This document shows, in pieces, positions 6,703 through 13,379 of a DNA stretch of 13,379 bases (position 1 is the first letter of the stretch; the number at the start of each line of letters is the position of its first letter). Below the pieces are notes generated by a model. The model made no database searches. It had not been told where the DNA came from and worked only from the letters and a program-made list of their open reading frames with translations. Where the stretch lies: NCBI GenBank assembly GCA_029573975.1, contig JAKQBU010000599.1, positions 1-13,379 on the forward strand. Reading direction: 5' to 3'. This DNA is from Planctomycetota bacterium (lineage in GTDB: Bacteria; Planctomycetota; Phycisphaerae; Sedimentisphaerales; SM23-30). The position numbers were made by a program, and so were the translations under genes.

Positions 6703-9700
6703 ATGGCTAATGGGCTCCGCAAATTAATTAGAAATGCAAGGAAGAACGAAATAACCCGCCGAACCAATCGGTTTGGCGCCAGACTCCGGGTGGAGGAACT
6801 GGAAGAAAGAATCGCGCCGGCAGTTTTAGGGGCAGGGGAGTATATCCCCTATGACACGGCTACGGGTGTTGGGGTATTGTACAATGCCGGTGCCACCGCG
6901 GTGGACGTGACGGTTACCGACGGCGGGGCAGCCAATGCACTGGATACCTTTGTCATCAATTGCGGTACAGCCGGTGCGGTGTCCCTGCAGGCCAGTGATG
7001 CTCTGAGCGGCACGGGCGGCATACTGATCACCGATGGTGCAACGGTTCAACTGACGCTGGCGACGGGTGTTAATCCGGGTGACGCTGGGGCTGGGTTGTG
7101 GGCCGAAGGAGTAGCGCATCTGGATGGTGCGGATCCGGGCAATGCGAATGTGGCGGCCAGCGGCGGTGATGTGACCGGTTCGATTACGCTGGATAATGCC
7201 AATTCGGTGCTGACGGCTCTGACCGTTACCGACGGCGGTACCGGGACCGGATCCTTTACCGGGGCCTTGACGGTTGCGGATGATGTGGGTGCGATTACCA
7301 TGGACGGCACCGCCACCGGAGCCTGGCAGATCGGCGGCGATGTAACGGGTAACGTAGCGGTGGGTGCGACGGCGGCGACAACCACGATTACCATCGGCGG
7401 TGATCTGGGCGTCGGCGGCGGCGATACGTTTGATACCACCACGGGCGGTATTGCCGGAGCTATTAACGTTACCGGTGATATTACCTCGGCGATTACCAGT
7501 GCCACGACGATCAGCGGCGCGATCACGGCGACCGGTTCGATTACCGGGGCGATTGTCGGCGGCAGCGGGATCAGCGGAGCGATTACGGCGGATGATATTC
7601 AAACAAGTATTACGGCAACGACCGGCGACATTTCCGGCCTGATCCGGACAACGGGTGCGGCCACCAATGGTGCCATCAGCGGGGCCATTCAGGCAACAGC
7701 GGGTGCGATTACCGGCGGGATTACCACCTCGGATGGGGATGCCGGTACCAATCTGGCGCATGTAGCCGCGGTGGTGGCTGGGACGAATGTATCCGGTACC
7801 GCTTTTAACATTGACGGGAATCTGGGTGATCTGGATGTGACCGGCAATGTAAGCACGGATATCAATGCGGCCGGTGCCGTGAACGACCTGGATATCGGCG
7901 GGACCCTGAGTACGGCCATTACCGCGGGAACCGGTTTTAATTCCGGTGACAATGCGGAAACGATTACCGGCGGTATTACCGCGGCGGGAAGTCTGGTAGC
8001 GACCACCGGCGGATTTGCCGCGGGTGATACGCTGACCATCGGCGGCGTGGGTGTGGCGGGTGCCATTACCGCGACAGCCGGCGGGATTGGTTCGAATATA
8101 GCGGTGAGTGCCGGCGGCGTATCCGGTGCCATTACGGCCACGGCGGGCGGGATTTCCGGGGCTATTGATATTACGGCCGGCGGCATGTCGGGTAATATTA
8201 TTGCCACGGCCGGCGGTATTTCGGGAGCGGTGACGGTAACGGCCGGCGGCTTGTCCGGTACGGTCCGGGCGACCACGGGCAACATCAGCGGCGCGATTAC
8301 GGTAACCGATGATGGGATGTCCGGAACCATCGAAGCCCTTACGGGTGCTATTACCGGTGCAATTGTTATTGGCGATGCGGATGCGGATGATGACGGAACT
8401 TTATCCGGAACGATTTTTGCGCCGAATGCCGCTGCCGGTGATATTGGCGCCGTGACGATTGATGATGGAATTACCGCGACCGGTGCGATTCTGGCCGGTC
8501 ATGATATAACCGGTGCGATTGCGATTAACGAAGGCGGTATTGCCGCCGGCGGTACTTCGACAACCGGTATTGTGCGGGCCGGGAATGACATCCTGGGCGG
8601 TGTCACCATCGCGGATGGTGGTTTGTCCGGTACGGTCCGGGCGGTAGCCGGCGATGTTACGGCTGTGGTTGTGCTGGATGGCGGGGTAACGGCAACCGGT
8701 TTAATTACGGCCGGGAACGATGTTGGTGCGGTGACGGTGGCGGATGACGGTCTGGCCGGAACCATTATCGCCGACAATGATATTACGGGTGCGATTGCGA
8801 TAACCGACGGGATTGCCGCCACGGGCGTAGTCCAGGCCGGTAACGATCTTTCGGGTGCGGTAGCGGTGGCTACCGGCGACATTGCTGCCGGGGCTACGGT
8901 AGCGGCCGGAAATGATATCACGGGCAACATTACGGTGGCCGATGGCGTGATAGCGGCGAATATTACCGCCCAAAACGAAATCAGCGGCAGTATCGTGTCC
9001 ACCAATGGCGCGATTTCCGGGACGATAACGGCTCTGCTGGGTGATCTGAGCGGAAATGTGATCGCCGGTGTCGGCAACATTGCGTCGATTGTGGTCGGCG
9101 GTGATATCGATGGTTCGGCTATCAGTGCCGAGGATGATATTACCTCCATTGCCGTAACCGGCGCGATTCTGGCCGGTACGACGATTACGGCCTCCGATGC
9201 CGATGTGGATGGGACGGGTAATATTGGAACCATTACGGTCGGCGATGGGATTAATGCCACCATTGCGGCGGTAAATATTAATACGATTCGTTCGGGCGGT
9301 CTGGCCGGTGAGGATATTGAAGGCACGATTACGGCTTCGGGCGATATCGATCTGGTTGATGCCGGCAACGGGATTATCGAAGCGACCGTAACGGCCGGTG
9401 TGGCGGTACCTGGTTCGCCGCTGGCGACCTTCATTTCCGATGGCTACAGCTATGCGGTATGGGCCATTAGCGGAACTCCGACCTCCCCGACGGAACCGAC
9501 GGCTGCCGCTGGTGTATCGGCGGAACTGGTCTTTGACGGCAACGGCGGCAATCCGACCCTGGAAATCAATAATCTGGAAGGAACATCTGCCGGAACCAGC
9601 ATTTATATTACCAGCCGGGCCGATACCGGTGTGGAGCAGCTCTTCTGGGATCCGGATGTGGATGTCTATGATGCTCCGATTACCCTGACGGCGCTCAATG

Positions 9701-12700
9701 CGGCTTCGGCCATTACGATTGGCACTCTGTATGTGGAAGGTTCCTTCACGGACATTGGCGGCGATTCGGACATTACCATTAATAACGTGGTAGTGGAAGG
9801 CGGCGTCGGCGGGACCATTAGTGTGGCGGCCGGTGAAGATATTGAATTCGGCTGGGTGGAAGCCAGTCTGACTATTAATGTAGCAGGCGGCGGCAAGGCC
9901 GGTGACCTGATTCTGAAGAGCAACAGCGATGTGGCGAACAGTGCCACGGCGTATGCCATCAACGGCGGTGCCATTGTTTCGGTCAATGGTTCGCTCAGCA
10001 ATGTGTACCTGGGTGATGCGTCCGCGGGTTTCGTGGGCGACCTGGGTGATTCGGGCGATGTGGCGACTTTGACCGCTACCGGATCCATTGATGATATCTT
10101 CATCGCGGGTGATGTGCTCGGAAATATCCGGGCGACCAGCATCGGGGATATCGAAGTGGATGGCAACGTCGGTAACTGCGATGACGGCGATGCGGATACC
10201 CTGGTCGATGATGGTGTGGCGGCGAGTATTGATATTACCGCCTCGACCGGCAGCATCGGTGATGTGAAAGTGGATGGAGTGATCGGCGGTGATACGGACG
10301 GCAGCACGGTGACCATTCAGGCTACCGCGCCGACCGGCAATATCGGTGCGGTCAATGCCACCGGCAACATCGGGACGATTGCGGTGGCGGGTAATGTCGT
10401 TGCCAATTCGGTAACCATAGCGGCCGGCGGCAGCATCACCAAAGTGGAATCGACTGCCAATATCGGTGACTTCGATACCGATGCCGGCGGCGCGGATGTG
10501 AACACCCTGGTGATCATTACCGCGACCAATGGAACTATTGGTTCGGTAATGGCTGGCGGCTCGATTGGTATCGATGCCGACATTACCGCGGGCGGCAATA
10601 TCGGAGTGGTTTCCGCTACGGATACCACAGCGGGTGAAGGCCAGATCGGCGGGACCATTACCTCGCTGCAAGGCAGTATTGGTTCGGTCAATACCGTGGA
10701 AGCCATAATCTCCGCGACCATCGAGGCTACCAATGGTGACATCGATCAGGTGGCGGTGCTGGATTCCGCGGATGATGCCGGATTTGAAGTTGATGCCGGT
10801 AACGTGACGGGCAATATTACCGCAGGCGGTGATATTGATCTGGTAGTGGGTGCGGATATCAGCGGTATTATTACCGCCGGTGCGGCAACCACAGCCAGCC
10901 CGGTTACCCAGTTTATTTATGGAAATTATAACGGATCCAACAACAGCGTTCTGTTTGAGCTGAATGCGGCTGCTGGGGCGACCTATGGTTATACCTTTGA
11001 TGCCGACAACCAGATAATTGATATTACCATCGATAACTGGGATGCCGGTGCGGCGCTGGCGACCGGTGCCATTGACCTGGCGTTGACCACTGAGGTGATT
11101 AATGATCCCGAAGGGGATAACAGTGAGCCGTATGCCGCCGCGTTTAACCTGAATTCGCTGAATTTCACTCCGGATTCGGTTGCCAATAACGCCGATGTAC
11201 TGGGCACGGTAACGGTGGAAGGCAGTATCAACATCATCGATACCGGTACGCTGACGGCTTTGATTGCCGAAGGGAATGTCCAGGGTCCGATCGTAGTAAC
11301 GGATTCGGCGACCTCGCCCTTGACGGCGTTTTCCGCCGGTTCGGTGACGGGTGTAGATGATCCGACATTGGCTGAGATGGAAGCGGTATTCGAAGATTTG
11401 GGCGGTGGCGCGATTACCTTTGGCGCCCCGGCGGATGGGACTGTGTTCACGCTGCCGGTATCCAGCTCGCAGGATATTAGCTTTGCTTTTGGTACGGCGA
11501 CCGGTCTGGCCGGCATCAACGGAAATCCGCTAGTGCTGAATGCTACCTCGGTGGAATCCTTCCTGGTGACGGTTTCCGGCGGAGCGATTACGGATATTAC
11601 CGGTACCGTGAATGACAGCGGTTCGGTCTTTATTGACGGCGATCTGACCTGGGCGATTACGGCGGAAAATCTTTCCTCGGTAATCATCACGGGCAATGTT
11701 TCCGCTCTGGGCAGCATTTATGCGAACAACATCGGGAATGTTACCATCGGCCGCACGATTGAGGATTACATTGATCAAAACGGTGCGTTTGCTGACACGG
11801 CTGCCGCTCAGGCCTGGCTGGATGCCAACGGAAACTTTGCCGGTACAATTACCTCGGACGATGTTCTGGATAGCGGTTTAGATGGTGCTATCGGGAATAT
11901 CATTATCTATGGTGACTGGACAGGTGATATCGTAGTAGATGGGAACGCCGGTAATGTGGATGTTGGGCAGGGCTACTATGGAGTGGATGGCGGTTTGCTG
12001 GCGATGACCGGCGATATGACTGGTACGCTAACGGTCGGCGGCAATATGGGGAGTTTCGATGCCTATGGCAATATCGTAGGTGCCGCGGATAGCTTTATCG
12101 CTGTATCCGGCAATATGACCGATGGTGTATATTCCCAATATGGCAACATCGGCGGTTCCGGCGTGATTATGATCGGCGGCGATACGGATTACATTTGGAG
12201 CAGCTATGGTGTGGTATCGGCGGATATCTTTATCGGCGGTACTGGTGATACTTATGTTGACATTGGTGGTACTGCCATTACCGGAAATATTGTCCTGGGT
12301 GCCGTAGATGGTGTCGATGGTGTCAGCTTCTATCTGTATGAGAATAATGATGAAGAAGACGAACCGATCGAATTCGATATCTGGGATGATTATGCTGATG
12401 GTGCCATGCTGATGGAGTTTGTTGCCGGTGCGGTGACGACTACCGGCGTGACGGTGGACCGGATTACCATGTTTGAATACTATGAGTTTTATCTGGAAAC
12501 CTATACCAATACCAACGCGGAAGTAGATATCGATGAGGTGTTTATCATCGATACCAATGAAGATGGTTATGTTGACTTGTATGTTGACATGGATGGCGGC
12601 GATCTCGGAACCGTGGTAGTTAGCCAGACGAATGCTCTCAGTACCACATCGATGGGTGAACAGACGGCCTTCCTGGCGACCTATAACGCCGCGAACGGGA

Positions 12701-13379
12701 CCAGCCTGGCCTGTGATATTATCAGCAGCACACCGATTCTCGATAATCAACCGTCGGATCTGGATGGAGCTTTGAAGACCGATGAAGATAATCTGGACTT
12801 GAACCTGTATCTGTATGGTCTGGACAACCTGACCGGCGGTGTGATTGCCGAAGGTGCTCTGTATGTTACACTGGGGCAGGATGTCGGTGTGGATAACTTT
12901 GGATACATGCTTTCTCTGCATGAAGATATTGAAGCCTATGTGTATGCCAATGATACCATCGGCAGTATTGCCGCCAGCAGTGACATCTATGCGGAATTGG
13001 ACACCGAAGGTGTGGTGGCTATCGATGATGGCTCCGCCATGCAGGTTGCCGTGGATCTCTATGGTCTGGCCGGACTGCCTGCCTGGTTTGCCGGCGGGGT
13101 ACTGTCCGAGATTGGTGATATTGAAATGTATGTCACGGCGGATGGTAATCAGACGTTGGTGGCTGGACTTCCAGTATCTTCCGGGTATGCCATGGGTACC
13201 GTTTATGCCATGCTTGGTGAAGTAAGCGGAACCTTTAACCTGGGCGCCAGCTTCGGCGGTGTCGTAGCTCCGATGGATAGTGATTTTGATTTCACGGTCA
13301 ATGTGCCGCTTTCGTCGCAGATCGACATGTTTGTTGCCCCGTATTCATGGGGAGGCGCCATTGGCGGCAACCATCCGGA
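6703..13379 (+). CDS. giant repetitive exported protein, predicted beta-solenoid (3' partial)
   Basis: One frame stays open from the ATG at 6703 to the window edge: 2,225 complete codons and no stop. AGGAG (6691-6695) lies 7 bases upstream and fixes the start. Residues 1-32 are strongly basic, followed by LEERIAPA (33-40), which resembles the LEPR/LEDR-type motif at the start of very large planctomycete exported proteins. No classical hydrophobic signal peptide is visible. The body is Gly/Ala/Thr/Ile/Val/Asp-rich with only three Cys. It has imperfect ISGAI repeats (about 249-342), an 11-residue array (451-560), a 22-23-residue array (about 590-766), GNIG-type repeats (about 1127-1390), and a more acidic, Tyr-richer part after about 1880. 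Such patterns suggest stacked beta-coils of a surface or extracellular adhesin-like protein; this is inference. No membrane anchor or C-terminal sorting signal is in view. Confidence 0.92.
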   Translation, partial: MANGLRKLIRNARKNEITRRTNRFGARLRVEELEERIAPAVLGAGEYIPYDTATGVGVLYNAGATAVDVTVTDGGAANALDTFVINCGTAGAVSLQASDALSGTGGILITDGATVQLTLATGVNPGDAGAGLWAEGVAHLDGADPGNANVAASGGDVTGSITLDNANSVLTALTVTDGGTGTGSFTGALTVADDVGAITMDGTATGAWQIGGDVTGNVAVGATAATTTITIGGDLGVGGGDTFDTTTGGIAGAINVTGDITSAITSATTISGAITATGSITGAIVGGSGISGAITADDIQTSITATTGDISGLIRTTGAATNGAISGAIQATAGAITGGITTSDGDAGTNLAHVAAVVAGTNVSGTAFNIDGNLGDLDVTGNVSTDINAAGAVNDLDIGGTLSTAITAGTGFNSGDNAETITGGITAAGSLVATTGGFAAGDTLTIGGVGVAGAITATAGGIGSNIAVSAGGVSGAITATAGGISGAIDITAGGMSGNIIATAGGISGAVTVTAGGLSGTVRATTGNISGAITVTDDGMSGTIEALTGAITGAIVIGDADADDDGTLSGTIFAPNAAAGDIGAVTIDDGITATGAILAGHDITGAIAINEGGIAAGGTSTTGIVRAGNDILGGVTIADGGLSGTVRAVAGDVTAVVVLDGGVTATGLITAGNDVGAVTVADDGLAGTIIADNDITGAIAITDGIAATGVVQAGNDLSGAVAVATGDIAAGATVAAGNDITGNITVADGVIAANITAQNEISGSIVSTNGAISGTITALLGDLSGNVIAGVGNIASIVVGGDIDGSAISAEDDITSIAVTGAILAGTTITASDADVDGTGNIGTITVGDGINATIAAVNINTIRSGGLAGEDIEGTITASGDIDLVDAGNGIIEATVTAGVAVPGSPLATFISDGYSYAVWAISGTPTSPTEPTAAAGVSAELVFDGNGGNPTLEINNLEGTSAGTSIYITSRADTGVEQLFWDPDVDVYDAPITLTALNAASAITIGTLYVEGSFTDIGGDSDITINNVVVEGGVGGTISVAAGEDIEFGWVEASLTINVAGGGKAGDLILKSNSDVANSATAYAINGGAIVSVNGSLSNVYLGDASAGFVGDLGDSGDVATLTATGSIDDIFIAGDVLGNIRATSIGDIEVDGNVGNCDDGDADTLVDDGVAASIDITASTGSIGDVKVDGVIGGDTDGSTVTIQATAPTGNIGAVNATGNIGTIAVAGNVVANSVTIAAGGSITKVESTANIGDFDTDAGGADVNTLVIITATNGTIGSVMAGGSIGIDADITAGGNIGVVSATDTTAGEGQIGGTITSLQGSIGSVNTVEAIISATIEATNGDIDQVAVLDSADDAGFEVDAGNVTGNITAGGDIDLVVGADISGIITAGAATTASPVTQFIYGNYNGSNNSVLFELNAAAGATYGYTFDADNQIIDITIDNWDAGAALATGAIDLALTTEVINDPEGDNSEPYAAAFNLNSLNFTPDSVANNADVLGTVTVEGSINIIDTGTLTALIAEGNVQGPIVVTDSATSPLTAFSAGSVTGVDDPTLAEMEAVFEDLGGGAITFGAPADGTVFTLPVSSSQDISFAFGTATGLAGINGNPLVLNATSVESFLVTVSGGAITDITGTVNDSGSVFIDGDLTWAITAENLSSVIITGNVSALGSIYANNIGNVTIGRTIEDYIDQNGAFADTAAAQAWLDANGNFAGTITSDDVLDSGLDGAIGNIIIYGDWTGDIVVDGNAGNVDVGQGYYGVDGGLLAMTGDMTGTLTVGGNMGSFDAYGNIVGAADSFIAVSGNMTDGVYSQYGNIGGSGVIMIGGDTDYIWSSYGVVSADIFIGGTGDTYVDIGGTAITGNIVLGAVDGVDGVSFYLYENNDEEDEPIEFDIWDDYADGAMLMEFVAGAVTTTGVTVDRITMFEYYEFYLETYTNTNAEVDIDEVFIIDTNEDGYVDLYVDMDGGDLGTVVVSQTNALSTTSMGEQTAFLATYNAANGTSLACDIISSTPILDNQPSDLDGALKTDEDNLDLNLYLYGLDNLTGGVIAEGALYVTLGQDVGVDNFGYMLSLHEDIEAYVYANDTIGSIAASSDIYAELDTEGVVAIDDGSAMQVAVDLYGLAGLPAWFAGGVLSEIGDIEMYVTADGNQTLVAGLPVSSGYAMGTVYAMLGEVSGTFNLGASFGGVVAPMDSDFDFTVNVPLSSQIDMFVAPYSWGGAIGGNHP
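7447..7734 (+). repeat. imperfect ISGAI repeats in the giant protein
   Basis: The encoded segment repeats short blocks of the form (I/A)-(S/T)-G-(A/L)-I-x-x-T (IAGAINVTGD, ISGAITATGS, ITGAIVGGSG, ISGAITADD, ISGLIRTTGA, ISGAIQATAGA). Spacing is about 10-15 residues, less regular than the array at 8053-8382, and it looks like a degenerate copy of the same unit. Confidence 0.65.
8053..8382 (+). repeat. ten tandem 33-base units encoding an 11-residue repeat
   Basis: Ten in-register 11-residue units run without gaps: VAGAITATAGG, IGSNIAVSAGG, VSGAITATAGG, ISGAIDITAGG, MSGNIIATAGG, ISGAVTVTAGG, LSGTVRATTGN, ISGAITVTDDG, MSGTIEALTGA, ITGAIVIGDAD. The consensus is (I/V/L/M)-S-G-(A/N/T)-(I/V)-x-(A/V/I)-T-A-G-G. 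Codons vary freely between units (the same Ala-Ile-Thr is spelled several ways), so the DNA copies are diverged while the protein pattern is kept. Confidence 0.85.
8470..9000 (+). repeat. 22-23-residue alternating repeat with AGND turns
   Basis: Here the period is mostly about 22-23 residues, in two halves: (I/V)-x-A-T-G-x-(I/V)-x-A-G-(N/H)-D followed by (I/L)-(T/S)-G-(A/N)-(I/V)-x-(I/V)-x-D-G. Copies of the turn are AGHDITGAI, AGNDILGGV, AGNDVGAV, ADNDITGAI, AGNDLSGAV, AGNDITGNI and AQNEISGSI. The period is twice that of the preceding 11-residue array, which suggests one full solenoid coil per unit. Confidence 0.75.
10081..10869 (+). repeat. degenerate GNIG/GSIG repeats in the giant protein
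   Basis: Short blocks of the form G-(N/S/T)-I-G-x-(V/I)-x-(V/A)-x-G recur irregularly: GSIGDVKVDG, GNIGAVNATG, GNIGTIAVAG, GTIGSVMAGG, GNIGVVSATD, GSIGSVNTVE. They are interrupted by Asp-rich loops and have no constant period. They look like a third, looser variety of the same solenoid pattern. Confidence 0.55.

Noticed and set aside
6757..6800. Possible twin-arginine signal (RRTNRF) at the start of the giant protein
   Set aside because: No hydrophobic segment follows the arginine pair; an acidic LEERIAPA stretch does. The Arg residues belong to a generally basic leader.
8053..8382. CRISPR-like array (33-base period)
   Set aside because: The units are coding, contiguous and diverged at the DNA level, with no spacers between identical repeats.
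6826..9434. Other long - strand frames (Pro/Val/Ala-rich) at 6826-7761, 7689-8330 and 8499-9434
   Set aside because: These are shadows of the repetitive + strand gene in different frames, with no initiation signals or recognisable domains.
8701..10671. A 656-residue open frame on the - strand opposite the giant gene
   Set aside because: It is Arg/His/Gly/Asn-rich low-complexity sequence with no motifs. It arises because the repeat-encoding GAT, ATT, GCC and ACC codons read backwards give few stops. The + strand frame is longer, has a good ribosome site and makes sense as protein.

Overview
The window most likely comes from a member of the Planctomycetes or a close PVC relative. Two features point there: a signal peptidase I with a cysteine-pair (zinc-ribbon-like) insert between its catalytic serine and lysine, and a giant repetitive surface-type protein that starts with a basic stretch and an LEERIAPA motif, of the LEPR/LEDR kind seen at the start of large planctomycete exported proteins. 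Assignment below phylum is not possible from the sequence alone.

Bases 1-2017 are an Rhs-type polymorphic toxin locus on the + strand. The C-terminal end of a large toxin (1-759) carries a pre-toxin region and an NlpC/P60-like peptidase domain, followed 11 bases later by a membrane-anchored protein (771-1313) that is the likely immunity partner. A third, well-initiated gene starts 18 bases after that but breaks off after 26 codons, overlapping what looks like the first 27 codons of a transposase. Next comes a short GC-richer ORF (1499-2017) in which a signal peptide is joined directly to the last part of an Rhs core. The region reads as a rearranged toxin-tip/immunity array: AT-rich tip and immunity genes, and GC-richer Rhs core remnants.

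Bases 2154-5403 are housekeeping: lepB (signal peptidase I, - strand, about twice the E. coli length) diverges from an MscS-family mechanosensitive channel (+ strand) across a short intergenic region with a candidate lepB promoter. A 242-base gap with a perfect TTGACA box precedes a small DUF3467 protein (5646-6002).

A roughly 700-base region (6003-6702) shows no convincing gene. It holds A/T homopolymer runs after the DUF3467 gene and a cluster of inverted repeats just upstream of the giant gene. From 6703 to the window edge one uninterrupted frame encodes at least 2,225 residues of Gly/Ala/Ile/Thr/Asp-rich repeats. An 11-residue tandem array gives way to a 22-23-residue alternating array and then to looser Gly-Asn-Ile-Gly repeats, as expected for an exported beta-solenoid. 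Its 3' end lies outside the window. The long antisense frames opposite this gene and lepB are composition artefacts.
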